NCBI GenBank assembly: GCA_047967505.1
Contig: CM106541.1
Reading direction: 5' to 3' (one strand)
DNA length: 64,000 bases
Source of the DNA: Dipteris shenzhenensis
Taxonomy: Eukaryota > Polypodiophyta > Polypodiopsida > Gleicheniales
In this document: piece after piece, positions 31,560 to 42,330 of the stretch
Layout: each line of letters begins with the position of its first letter
How positions within the stretch are numbered: the first letter of the stretch is position 1
The notes under the pieces: model-generated
Told to the model about the DNA's origin: nothing
Database searches by the model: none
The model's input: the letters and a program-made list of their open reading frames with translations, nothing else
Position numbers and translations under genes: made by a program

Positions 31560-33290
31560 GTGAGCGGTGAAAACGTCTCGGATCTGCATCTGTCGGGCTG
31601 TGTCGCGCTATGGTGGCGGAGGGGGACATGGTCTCCTCGATCTTTGAACCCATTGGACTATATTCAGAGTAACCCCTGGTCTCTGCATTCCTCTCTCAGT
31701 AATCCAGGCTGCCCGCATGTCAGCTATCTCCTCCACCTCCATCCCGATGTGTCCTGGAGCTGACTCAAATGCATAGAAATCTGTGACATGACCTTGTGCT
31801 CTGTCAGCCTGTCTATCCTATGGCCTGATCGCCTCCTGCCAGTCTTTGATTTGTCGTAGTAGGGTCTTCCTGTGTGGGCACATCTCAAGTAGATATAGCC
31901 CAATGCAAACCTGATCCTGGAAGTAGATCAATCGTGAGAGTTGACTAAAGCTGCTCCCCTCCTGGTAGAGGCAATGATATCATCCCCTGATCTCATAATA
32001 GGCTGGGCAGACACTTAGGAAATGCTCCTCTGTCTCAGTCACTCCTAGTGTGCAAAGCATACATAGCTGCTGCTCCCTGGGTATGCCTGCTGCTCTCCTC
32101 GTCTGGAAGCCCTTACAAACAGCTTGGTTGAGTATGTGTGCTAGGACCGGAGCTAAGACCTCCTGTCCATGTGCAAAGTGCTTAGTGCGTAGGCTCTCAT
32201 GATCCTATGCTTTCTGGTTGTGTAGCCGACAAAGTGTAGGCCGCACATTCTGTGTGGTAAACAAGCGACAAGTGGTGGGCCTGGGCATTGAGGACATGTC
32301 CGGTGATGTCTGCATCTAGACATCATAGAGGGAACATGCATTCGTGTGCCAGACATATGGGCCAGTGATGGGGATAAATGACTTGCCCTTTGTTAGGAAA
32401 CCCCTTCGAGTGGTCGGGTTATCTCCTCGAAAAGATCTGACAATCTCATCCATCCTGTGTATGAGAAAAGCCTGTCTCATGCGGCGTGTCAATCGTCGAC
32501 AACTCCTCTATGCCTCAGATGCCGTCAGATGCCCTAAGATCTGCTCTCGTATGAGGTTGGCTCTTGCCTCGTGGCATTCATCAAACCAGAGGTTTTGAGG
32601 TGTCTTCCCATCTCGGACTGGCGTGGATCAGGTCGTGGGAAAGGATCTGGTGGCAGCGTCATGTACCACTGAGACAAGGGCGCTCGAAGCACGTGCGAGG
32701 TGTGTCGTCCTCAAGTAGGGCTGGGAGTGCTTTGGCTAAGTGACTCGTACATTGGGTTGAGGGCACGATCAACGTGGTCTGGACATGTGCAGGCGTGATG
32801 GGGGCTCTTCCTATGGGTGAGATAGTGGCAGAAATATGGAAGGCCAGGTATGAATGGTTGGCTCCAAGTGGGGGTGGGGGTACAATGAAATCGTGTATCC
32901 GTGATACAAGGGCTAGTGGGCCTAGTAGGTAGTCCACTGTACTTGACCCACCGCCATGTGGGAAATAGTTGAGTCCACCAGACAATGGCCATCTTTGAAG
33001 AGCGTTGTAGATGATCAAGTCATGGATTGCCCCCAAATCAAGTAGATGTCGTCCATACCCTGTCACCTGTGGAGCATCTGCAAAGTGTCTCAGTATTCCT
33101 AGCTCAATTGCATCTAGCTCGGCGACTATGTTGGGATCTCTGTCATCTGTGAAGTCAAGAAGACCCAATTGTCTGGCTCCCATCCGTGCATTGAAGTCTC
33201 CTAGCAGCAGGATGTCTCCTTGCCTAGACCCCCCCAGAGCCTCGCACTCAATCGCTTGCTCTCTCATGGAACTTGATGCTCATAATTTAC
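31560..33290 (-). mobile_element. LINE (endonuclease/RT family) with the RT core deleted
   Basis: The minus strand has an endonuclease/exonuclease/phosphatase-fold domain (33267-32659) with LLLGDFNARMG, where the Asp and Asn are catalytic, then GGGSSTVDYLL and a GANHSYL block in place of the usual SDH. A linker (RRLTRRMRQAFLIHRMDEI) lies at about 32480-32440 and a Cys-containing carboxy-terminal module (PGSSSYVC, YYEIR-type) at about 32090-31900. The RT is missing between about 32290 and 32150. Non-LTR elements use this nuclease to nick target DNA. This copy is a deletion derivative inside a VPS13 intron. Confidence 0.78.
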
Positions 33291-33309
33291 TGCAGAAACA
33301 CTCTCATAA

Positions 33310-33310
33310 G

Positions 33311-33358
<48 letters not shown>
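33310..33358 (+). repeat. (CT)n microsatellite
   Basis: About 24 uninterrupted CT dinucleotides. Confidence 0.97.
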
Positions 33359-33361
<3 letters not shown>

Positions 33362-33649
33362 ATATGCACATATTAGGGAGGACTACCAGCAGATACTGGG
33401 GGACTCCGCTAAGTTGACATCAGTTCTCTCCACTGCCTCTCCGGCAGCATTGGGATCTTTTGTCACTCGTCTTTTTACCTGTCGTCAGGAACTCATAGAC
33501 TCCAGACCTCTCTCCTTGAGGAGACTCTTTTTACATTGTATCGAGACGGGTCCCATGGGTCAGTTTTGGCCCCCCGAGGACGCTAATAAACTCTCTTTCT
33601 TTCTCTTTCTTTCTTTCTCTCCCTCTCTCTACACACAGCTAGGGCCCAG

Positions 33650-34511
33650 GACAACATGTCGGGCTGGAGACCCCCCTGAAGGTATTTTATTTCTTGAAGA
33701 GAGAATCTGTTACAAAGTGTTCAGCGTGGAGCTGTCTGATACAAAATCCAACGTGAATCAATATTACAAGAGCTTCAAGCTCATTTCAAATTCGCAACAT
33801 GCCACTTGTCTAAAATCTAGACTTCGTCCTATTACATGCCACTAAGGGCAACTCTGGAGTCTTCGAAGCACTTGGTCACACGAACTGCCTCCTAGATGCT
33901 TGTTAGGCTCTGTAGCGCTTAGGAAAATAACCCTTCCTTGTACGTGTAACAATTAAATAAAGTGCACCACTATGGCACCCATTAATTGTTAGTGCTTTGC
34001 ATGCAAATAACACACTGTGGACTAATTCTAGTCACGGCGGGCGTCCCTAGTGAACACACGTGTACATATAACAAATATATATATAAATATATTTATTCTC
34101 TAGTTGACCGGAGTCAACACTCTTGATTATAATTAAGAGGCTTTGACCAAGGGTCGAGGCGCCTTAATTGTAATCAAGTCTCTCCAACCGAAGTTGGCAC
34201 AACTCTCCAACCGAAGTTGGCACATCTTGGTCAACCGTAGTTAATCTTTTGGGCGCATGCCAAGTCTCGTTGATCGAAGTCCAAACTCTCTGATCGTAGT
34301 CAGCTCTGTGGTTCTCTGGTTAATCACAGTTAAGCCTCTTGGTAATAAACCAAGTCTCCCCGACCAAAGTCAGGCTTACTTGACCAGAGTCAAGTATCTT
34401 TGACCGTAGTCAATTCTTTGACCATAATTAACACATATGAAAACTCTTTAATTATGATCAGATAAATGGTCAACTGTACTTTGACTTAGGATATTTTACA
34501 TTGTGGTGGCA
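33650..34511 (-). repeat. Gypsy LTR dense in TTGAC/GTCAA dyads (3' LTR of 34511-37340)
   Basis: On the minus strand it begins TGCCACCACAATG at 34511, right after a purine tract (GAAGCCGAGGGGA) and the pol stop. Some 11 exact TTGAC/GTCAA cores occur between 34103 and 34485, many arranged as TTGACNNNNGTCAA dyads with a period near 20 bp, plus decayed versions in between. The inner end is not defined. A CTTCAAGAAATAAAATACC stretch (about 33700-33682) resembles a polyadenylation region. The LTR is homologous to 27240-27790. Confidence 0.72.
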
Positions 34512-34519
34512 TCCCCTCG

Positions 34520-37340
34520 GCTTCTATTTAGTTGACCTCAACTGAAAAGCTTCCTTGTAAACATCCAAAAGCTGTGGATGATCGGACAACATGTCTTCAT
34601 CCATCCACTTGGCATCCAATGCCGTATAATTCTTGAATTTTACAAGATACCTGTAAAACTCCTTGCCTTGAGGGCCTTTGCGTACAGTATGGTACACAAT
34701 CTGTTCTGGCTGAAGGACCTCCTCTAGCCATCCACTTCTGGTGGATCCTCTGATATTGGCTGTGTAGGCTCTGGCCCGTGGAATTTCTTTAGAAGACTCA
34801 CATGGAATGCATTGTGAATTCGCCAATGCTCTGGCAATGCCAACCTGTATGCAACCTCATTTATTCTTTCTGTAACCTTGAAAGGGCCATAGTACCTGGA
34901 AGATAACTTTGCATACACTTTTTGTTTGTCTTTAAACTTGCGGAGCCTAGCTTTCTCGAACTTTAAAAGTACCCAATCCCCTTAACTGTCTCCTATGCTT
35001 ATCTGCAGCTCTTTTATGCTTCTCTTGAGACCTTTCAATTGCTGTCCGGACTTCGCTGTAAGCTGTCTGGAGGTCTCTTACAAACTGATCAGCTGCAAAT
35101 ATTTCATCCTTGGTTCTGAGTATAGGTGGCAGAATAACCTTCCCATAAATGACCTCAAAGGGGGCTTTCCTTGTAGAGCTGTGTACTGTATTATTGTAAG
35201 CAAACTCTACCAATGGTAGGTACTTTTCCCAGTCTGAACCTTGGTCACCCACGTAGCATTTCAGCATATCCAATGTTGTAGAATTTGCTACTTCACTTTG
35301 ACCATCTGTTTGGGGATGGAAAGAAGAAGAAAAATTCAGATTCGTCCCCATATTATCAAATAAAGCTCTCCAGAATAGACTGGTCATTCTGGGATCTCGA
35401 TCATTGACAATGGACTTAGGCATGCCATGGTGCTTAAAGATCTGTGCCATGAAAGCTTAGCCATATGGTCTGCCTTTATGGTTTTGCGAACTGAAATGAA
35501 ATGAGCGTGCTTGCTAAATCTATCAATGATAGCTCATCATTCCCTGACTTTGATCTTGGCAAATAAAAAATAAAGTCCATTGCAATACTTTCTCACGGTG
35601 CCTGAGGCACGGGAAGAGGCATAAGTAGGCCAGGTGCCTTCCGTCTGTCATACTTCACTTTGCATTCAGTAACAAACTGATGTATATCTTTCCGCATCCT
35701 TGGCCAAAAGAAATACCTCTCTAGTGCTTGAGTTGTTGTTGTAATTCCTCTATGTCCAGCATAGGGAGGTGCATGGCATTCCTCCAAAATCTTTTTCTCC
35801 TCATCTCTTGGGTGATGCATAGGTAGTCATCTTTAATCAAATACCCATTTTTCAGGGAATAGTGATTGGTGGACTGCCCCTCTTGCATTTGCTATAAAAT
35901 CTCACAAAAATCTGCATCATTAGGATATTTCTCTCATTTCTTCTAGGTCCTGATGATAGGCAATAGTCACATTGTTGATCTGGGGTCTTCGAGACAAAGC
36001 ATCTGCTACTCTGTTTCAAACTCCTCGAGTATGGACAATCTGAAAATAATACATTGACAGCATATTTGCCCATTTCATATGCTTCTCCGAAAGCTTTGTC
36101 TGAGTCAAAAAGTATCTCAGACTTTGGGGATCTGTCTTAACTGTAAAATCTGCCCAAAAGATAATGCTTCCATGTATGGATGGCATGAATCACAGCCAAT
36201 AACTCTTTCTCATAGATTCCCAGATATCTCTATGCATCCCGGAATCTCTTGCTCTCATAGGCCACTACATGACCATTTTGATGCAATGCAGCCCCAACAC
36301 ATTCCCCACAAGCATCACAATCCACATCAAATGGCTGATACAAATCTGGAACTAATAAGATTGGCTCTGTGGTCAGCCTCTCTTTGAGTGTGGTGAAGGC
36401 TGTCTTTTGAGGAATTTCCCATCTGAAAGCTGCATTTTTTTTAGTAAGATCGTGGTGTGGCGCGCCGCAAAATGCCTGATAAATCTTCTATAGTAAGAAC
36501 ACAGGCCTAGAAAACTTCGAACTTCATGCACGGTTTTCAGCTCTGGCCATTCCTGAATGGCGTGGATCTTTGCTGGATCCATCCGTATCCCATCTTTGGA
36601 TATTATATGCCCCAAGTAATGGATTTCTTCCAGGAAGAATTCACTATTCTTGCTGTTTGCATAGAGCTGATGATTTCTCAGCTCTTGAAACACTACAGCA
36701 AGATGTTCCTTGTGCTCTTCTTCGGACTTAGAAAAGACAATTATGTCATCGAAGAAGGTACCAATGAACTGTTTGTAGGGTCGGAAGATACGATCCATCA
36801 TCCTATTGAAAGTAGCTGGAGCATTTGTCAGTTCAAAAGGCATCACCAGATATTCATACAACCCAAAGGTAGTGCGGAACGTTGTCTTGTGCACATCCTG
36901 AGGCTGTATTCTCACTTGGTGATAACCACTCTTTAAGTCTACCCTGCTGAAAGTTGAAGCTCCATTTAATTGATCCAGTACATCATCAATGCACGGAATA
37001 GGGAATCTATTCTTGATGGTCATTTTGTTCAGTGTGCGGTAATCGATGCACATACGGAATGAGCCATCTTTCTTCTATACTAGCAGTACAGGGGAACAAA
37101 AAGGAGAAGAACTGAGCTGAATCAGCCCCTTGGACAACAAATCCTGCACCTGAGTCATAATCTCTTCTCGTTGAGTTACACTAACTCTGTATGGGGGCCT
37201 ATTGGGTGGTTCGCTGCCAGGAATGAGTTCTATGCCATGATTCTCAGGTCTCTCAAGAAACTGAAATTTATTCCGATCTACCTCATTTATTTCAGCATGC
37301 ATTTCCATATCTCTCTCTTTTACAACCAAGGGAGGAAGCG
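34520..37340 (-). pseudogene. Chromodomain gypsy pol: RT, RNase H, integrase, chromodomain
   Basis: Minus-strand order: pre-RT (HGIELIPGSEPPNRPPYRVS, about 37260-37200); RT with MCIDYRTLNKMTIKNRFPI, FSRVDLKSGYHQVRI, the catalytic FFDDIIVFS (about 36740) and FLGLCSYYRRFI; an RNase H remnant (36390-35850); integrase zinc finger (HHPRDEEKKILEECHAPPYAGH, about 35820-35750); the core (NDRDPRMTSLFW, then HPQTDGQSEVANS with the catalytic Glu); the GPF module with YGPFKVTERI (about 34890); HNAFHVSLLKKF; and a chromodomain-like end (YRYLVKFKNYTALDAKWMDE) stopping near 34524. Several stops and frameshifts break RNase H and integrase. Gag and protease are absent; upstream the frame continues into L1 ORF1 sequence. 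Confidence 0.88.
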
Positions 37341-37783
37341 AGGACTCATCTCGATCCTGTGTCTGCACAGCCGCAGAGACCTCTACTGCCTCGAGGAGAG
37401 GGTCTGGCACCGCTGGTTCTAGGGGAGAAGTTGCAACCAGGGAGGAGGTCGAAGCTCAAGCGTCTCGGACTATGTGAGGTGAGACTGGAGGGACAGACTG
37501 AGGTGAAGCAGAGCCCACTAGTGTATCCTCGTGAACTGAAGGAGGAATCTACACACAAACCGAAACCCGTTGGTATGCGTCGGGTGCCCTTGCAAGTCGT
37601 GAGGCACCTGAGGTAGAAGGTGGCGGTATCAAAGGAGCGCTCAGTGGAGGAGCACTCTGGCGAGTAGGAGCTATACCACCATCCTGAGGAGGACTGCCAT
37701 GTGGAGGTCGAGGAGCAGGTGCTGGACTTGTACCAGCCCCCACGGCCGTGGGGCGGTAGCTGTACTAGAGGGCTTCTTGGGCC
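37334..37783 (-). mobile_element. L1 ORF1 fragment fused in frame to gypsy pol
   Basis: The minus strand from 37783 to about 37334 is collinear with the plus-strand L1 ORF1 at about 53628-54200 (matching CCCAAGAAGCC at one end and CCTCTCCTCGAGGCA plus CTCCCTTGG at the other). It encodes the same Pro/Ser-rich linker ending PDPLLEA. From PDPLLEAVEVSAAVQTQDRD the frame stays open into the gypsy pre-RT sequence. The L1 copy at 54137 has a TGA where this copy reads on. Confidence 0.72.
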
Positions 37784-38400
37784 TCTAAAAAGCATAAAAT
37801 AGCTTTTAGGAAGAACAAAAGCATAAAATAGCTTTTAAAAAGCACTAAAGCTAGAAATAGCTTCTAGAAAGCAGGTTTAGCTTTTTGCTAGGCTAGGTTT
37901 ATAAAAGAAGAGCTAAAGAGCTCAAGATCATTGAGTTTTGTACTCAGTTCATGCTCTTGTGAAGAGCCAGTTGTACAAAGACTATTTTCTATTGCAATAA
38001 AAACCTATCGGGGGGGGCAGCCCTTCTTTTTGGCCCCTAGTGCTGTGTTCTTGCTTCTCTCCCTCATCTCCCAGCTACTCTACTTGCCGGCAATCACGTT
38101 TCAACAAGCTCTTCAAAGTTCCCACGCTTTGTTGAAGTTCTGGTCACAGATTCTAGTGCAGGAGGAAATTGCAATTTCTTCTATAGAGCTGTCTTGGATT
38201 GCATGCCAGGTTCTTGAGTCCGAGAGTGTTTCCTTTGCTGCGATTTTGGTTTCTACGTTTGGATTGAAGCCCATAAGCGCCTACAAGCCGTGCCAGGGTG
38301 CCCAGGAGGAATTTGCGATTTGTTTGAGGGCTGTTCTTTGGAGATGAGGAGGAATTTGCGATTGGTTTGAGGGCTGTTCTTTGGTTTAGTTACGGTTTCA
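37784..38400 (+). repeat. 5' LTR of an internally deleted gypsy element
   Basis: It ends TTACGGTTTCA at 38400, two bases before a PBS. It contains a TATA box (TATAAAAG, 37900-37907), an AATAAA signal near 37998 and a G run. The part 38060-38400 is repeated at 39903-40191. A 36-39-bp internal duplication (GAGGAATTTGCGATT...GCTGTTCTTTGG) lies at 38308-38385. The left boundary is placed where L1 similarity stops. Confidence 0.7.
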
Positions 38401-38401
38401 G

Positions 38402-38414
38402 TGGTATTAGAGCC
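38402..38414 (+). other. Primer-binding site of the 38-kb gypsy
   Basis: TGGTATTAGAGCC, one base different from the tRNA-Met-type PBS, directly follows the LTR end. Confidence 0.85.
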
Positions 38415-38479
38415 AGGTTGGTTGCTCTCTTTGGTGACCACGATCCAGGAAGCTTGCAGGCTTAGAGATTCACAGGCCC

Positions 38480-39640
38480 TTGCTGTATCTGCGTATCTAT
38501 GGCCCGGATTTCCCGGACAATTGGTTGCACCATACAACTAAAAGCCACTCCCACGCTTACTTCGTCGTGCATCAGGCCGGCTCCCGTCTTCAGCCGTACG
38601 CATTTAGTACCTCAAAGAGGAGTGGAGCTCTGCAATTAGTTGTGTTAGAACAAGAAGTCATGGTTTTGGAGCAAGGGAGTTCAGCTTCCAAGAGGCCCGG
38701 TTCAGCTTTCAAGAAGCAATCTAAGGGACCTGAGGACGATCTGAGTGAAGGATTCATGAAAGAAAAGATCAAGGAGTTTCAGATTTTTAAGGAGAAACCT
38801 CGATTTCAGCAATTATTTGAGGAGATGATGTCCTATCCAAGGTCAAAGCCACGAAAAGAAAAGGGAGACAAAGAACTTTCTCGTGCTTCTCCATCGAAAG
38901 AGTCTTCTAAGCATTCTCCTTTCTCTAGGGAGAATTCATGGAGTCCTGCATCACGCCAGAAGCGTCAAACTTCAAGAAAACGAGGGAGGAGTTTGAAGCC
39001 ACACGGGAGTCGAAGTCAAAACATGGAAGGAGAACTCCCAGTTCATGCCCATCTTCTTTAAGTTCTTCTTCATCTTCTTCTTCTTCCTCTTCCTCATCTT
39101 CTACTAAATCCCGAGGACGCTCCCGTCATAAGCGTAGAAGAAGATCCAGATCTCGAAGTAAGGATTTCAAGGAAGGAGGTACGTCTGTCAAGTTCAGTAC
39201 TTTTGATGGAAAGTATGGAGCCACTAAGAAAGCTTTGCAGTTCATCCGTCAGTTTGACATAGCCTTCAAAACGGGGCACTACCGCGAGAAGTCTAAGTTA
39301 AAGATTGTAAGTCTTCATCGAACAAATAGTGCCAGTGCTTGGTGGGGAGCTCTTCTTGTTGCGGAAGAATCTCCAAAGACTTGGAAAGAATTCAAGAAGC
39401 AGTTCTATGAACAGTTCTTGCCTAAGAATTTCTATGACGACGTTCATACAGCATGGGAAAGTGTGCATGGCAGCCACTAACACCATCGACACATACAATC
39501 AAAAGTTTTGGACAGCCTATCTTCAAATCACGCCCTTCAAAGAAATTTCAGAAAAGACAAAGCTTCGGAAGTATCGAGCAGGGTTGCTTCCCAACATACG
39601 GACTCAAGTAAGCATTGATCCAAAGAAGATGAAGCTCTGA
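38480..39640 (+). pseudogene. Gypsy gag (38-kb element), frameshifted
   Basis: Three overlapping frames cover a gypsy gag. The first is a basic, Ser/Lys-rich amino-terminal region with an EKIKEFQIFKEKPRFQQLF helix. The second is a Ser-run and Arg/Ser-rich spacer (SSSSSSSS and RSRHKRRRRSRSRSKD near 39070-39160). The third is the retrotransposon gag domain with FSTFDGKYGATKKALQFIRQF, SASAWWGALL and WKEFKKQFYEQFLP (about 39195-39430), continuing as TYNQKFWTAYLQ and KLRKYRAGLLPNIR. At least two frameshifts (near 39000 and 39470) break it. No zinc knuckle is visible. Confidence 0.8.
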
Positions 39641-39699
39641 GATTTGATGCATTCAGCTTTAGTGGTTGAACTGCTAAGGGAAGATCTTCTTCAGACTAT

Positions 39700-39902
39700 G
39701 GCAGAAAAAGGAAAGGGTGTGAGGGTTGTACCACCAACTCAAGATTAAAAAATATTTCAGCCTCAGAAGCCGAGGGGTCCAGTATGACAGGCACAAGACC
39801 CCAAGACTTCTCATGCCACTGCCCATACCACAAGGACCATGGGAAAGTATTGCTATGGATTTCATCTTTGTTCTTCCTAGATCCAGAAACGGGAATGACT
39901 TC
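39700..39902 (+). mobile_element. Residual integrase piece of the 38-kb gypsy
   Basis: Right after gag the sequence jumps to [20 protein letters not shown] followed by [14 protein letters not shown], the integrase zinc-finger/core junction. Protease, RT and RNase H are therefore deleted. The piece resembles the homologous region at 35640-35580 (minus). Confidence 0.78.
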
Positions 39903-40191
39903 TCCCCCTCTTCTCCCAGCTACTCTACTTGCCGCCAATCATGTTTCAACAAGCTCTTCAAAGTTCCCACGCTTTGTTGAAGTTCCGGTTACAGATTCTA
40001 GTGCAGGAGCAAATTGCGATTTCTTCTACAGAGCCTGTCTTGGATTGCGTGCCAGGTTCTTGAGCTTGAGAGTGTTTCCTTTGCTGCGATTTTGGTTTCT
40101 ACGCGTGGATTGAAGCCCATAAGCACCTGCAAGTCGTGACCGCCCACGAGGAATTTGTGATTGGTTTTAGGGCTGTTCTTTGGTTTAGTTA
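39903..40191 (+). repeat. Partial 3' LTR of the 38-kb gypsy
   Basis: CTTCTCCCAGCTACTCTACTT onward matches 38060-38400 (with substitutions) and ends TTTAGTTATCA. It starts in the middle of the LTR, so the deletion that removed pol also removed the LTR's left half. Confidence 0.82.
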
Positions 40192-40551
40192 TCATGATTT
40201 ATGATTTTGCTTATGGATGTACCTCTGTAATCTTGTTGAAGTCTGGAATATTGGAAGGAATATCTGTAGAGTTTGTATTTCTGTTTGTAGTCCTGTTTCG
40301 CTTTCTCTTTTTCAATGATATGCAGTGTGGGAGATTCCTGTTGAAGTTTCATGTAAAAATTATTGTTATGGCTACATCTTCTATAGCATGATCCTTCCCC
40401 ACATGTTTCCTCATTTGATACAAGGCAATTTGGTTTGGCTAGAAATATAGAGAAAGTTTTGTTTGGGAGATTTTTCGGCTTGTACTACCATAGGAGAATA
40501 ACCATTTTTACCATTTTCTGAATGCTTGGGATACACTTTATGTTTGTGCAG
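40192..40551 (+). other. VPS13 intron end and splice acceptor
   Basis: AT-rich, no genes seen. It ends with a pyrimidine-containing tract and TTTGTGCAG at 40543-40551. Confidence 0.7.
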
Positions 40552-41181
40552 CTACAAAGTTTGTGGCTTAACTATCGAACCACATCTATCGAGGAAACAG
40601 ACATTTTTTTGACATTGCCGAGGTTGAGTGTTGTTGACATGCGATCTAATACCAAACCAGAAATGCGTCTTATGTTGGGCTCCATGGCAGACATGGAAAC
40701 TTATGGTGCATCAAGTGGACAGGGAGAAGCTGATGTTAGCAATCAACTTTCACTGCAAAGTCCTCACCCACCCATGTTAGTGATGGACATAAGAATGAGG
40801 CCAGAGTCACAGGCCTTTGTCATACGAATCCAGCGTCCACGGTTATTGGTAGTCCTAGACTTTCTGCTTGATGTTGGGGAATTCTTTGTACCTTCTCTAG
40901 CTGCAATGACTGGCAAGGATGAAACTATGAGTGAACACAAGGATCCCATCATTGTCCAGGAGCATATAAGATTGATAGGTCCCCTTTATAAACAAGATGA
41001 TTCAATGGTGATGTTATCAGTAAATCATCAACTTATTGCTGATGCCCCTCATATCAGAGAGTTCATATATGATGGAGGTGGGAACATGCTATGTTTGGAT
41101 GTACAAGATGATAATCATGCACCATATTTGATTGTTGTTGGCCCTGGAAAGAAGCTCCGTTTCATAAATGTCACAATCAAG
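40552..41181 (+). CDS. VPS13-type protein, second visible exon
   Basis: A 630-nt phase-0 exon (210 codons) between TGTGCAG|CTACAA and ATCAAG|GTAACA. It encodes LQSLWLNYRTTSIEETDIFL, then LPRLSVVDMRSNTKPEMRLM and RPRLLVVLDFLLDVGEFFVP. A loop of variable sequence follows, then ADAPHIREFIYDGGGNMLCL and GPGKKLRFINVTIK. The LLVVLDFLL..GEFFVP and FIYDG segments are characteristic of the long plant VPS13 proteins in the region before the VAB (adaptor-binding) repeats. No stop or frameshift is present and the splice signals are canonical, so the gene is probably alive despite its transposon-filled introns. Confidence 0.88.
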
Positions 41182-41880
41182 GTAACACATTCTTACTAGA
41201 GGGTGTAATATGATGTATTGCCATGTATTCTGAATGACATGTTCTCATAGAGGAAGGCTATCTTCCATGGAATGTTGTTTTTCCTGCACTGTTAAATCAG
41301 TTGTTTATAAAGAAGGCTCCGTCATAACCGCGGGACGGTTGGTATACCTTTTGAGGAAGATGCACATTTGTGTATAGAGAACATTGAATTCCCAGTGTGT
41401 AAAGAGAACATTGAATTCCCAGTAGTGTTCTAAGGAAGATGCACATGTGTGATTCATTTGTTCTATAGATTTCATTATTGTTCTTTAGAAGCAGATCTGC
41501 AATCAGAAGGATTCTCTGAAAGAAATAGTGAAACATTTGTTTATGCATAAGAGTTCGGAGTTAATGCTTAATCTGGTGTAATTTTATGTACCCCAATGTA
41601 CATTCGGCTAGCTATACTAACTAGATTAGTTATCAGCTCTAAATTTGTGACAAGAGTTTGAGAGTTTTTCTTTGTGCTGTGTGATGAGTGATGACTAGTG
41701 GCCTTAGGCGTGAAAGGACTACTTGTGTGGCTGTGAGAACAGCAGAATATGTTTCTTTCCTGTTTGTGTAGTGATGTCAGCCTTGTGGCTGTAAAATCTG
41801 AATTTGAGGTGAAGTGCTTGAAGCACTCGATATAAGTGTGTTTGGGGACTTCAAAGCCCTAATTGATGGCAGGACCTGCT
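41182..41880 (+). other. VPS13 second intron, left part; no gene seen
   Basis: The donor GTAACA opens a 6.7-kb intron. A short direct duplication (AGAGAACATTGAATTCCCAGT at about 41376 and 41402) is the only pattern noted. Confidence 0.5.
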
Positions 41881-41889
41881 GCATGAGCG

Positions 41890-42330
41890 AAGGCTAGGCA
41901 GGGGGGGCAATTAAAACCTGGACCGGTAGGTTATTTGGCTGAGTCGTACAAGCCTTGGAGACAGTGCCCGAACAGTCCATACAGCAGCAGTATCACTAAA
42001 AGATTCGTACAGCCAACACGCAAAGGTCCGTACAGCCAGCCTTGGAAAGCGTGCCCACAACCCGTTTTGGAAATGCGTGCAAAACAAAGCATTACACTGT
42101 GTAAGCACCTCGGGATCAACGCTTGCAGCCCGTACAGCCATACGGAGTGCCTCGAAGTGCATGAAGCAACAAGAAACGTGGGGGGAGCTCAAATGCGTGC
42201 CTTCTTCTAACCTTCCAAAACGTCAAATGTACCATCCCTTATGCCTTAGGCTTGGAAGGAGAGGAAGGGGTAGGTGGGTTTGCATTAGGGGTTGCGACGT
42301 GGCCCCCTCATTAATGCTCTAACTGGAAGC
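41890..42330 (+). mobile_element. Leader-like GTACAG-rich block (probable LTR-element remnant)
   Basis: TTCGTACAGCC, TCCGTACAGCC and CCCGTACAGCC, together with CATACAG variants, occur at 41945-42145 as in the leaders of copia-C and the gypsy at 16.9 kb. No domain is visible and LTRs were not identified, so the assignment rests on the motif alone. Confidence 0.4.

Noticed and set aside
33310-33358. Regular CT repeats considered as a possible CRISPR-like or regulatory array
   Set aside because: Simple dinucleotide microsatellite without spacers; the sequence is eukaryotic nuclear DNA.
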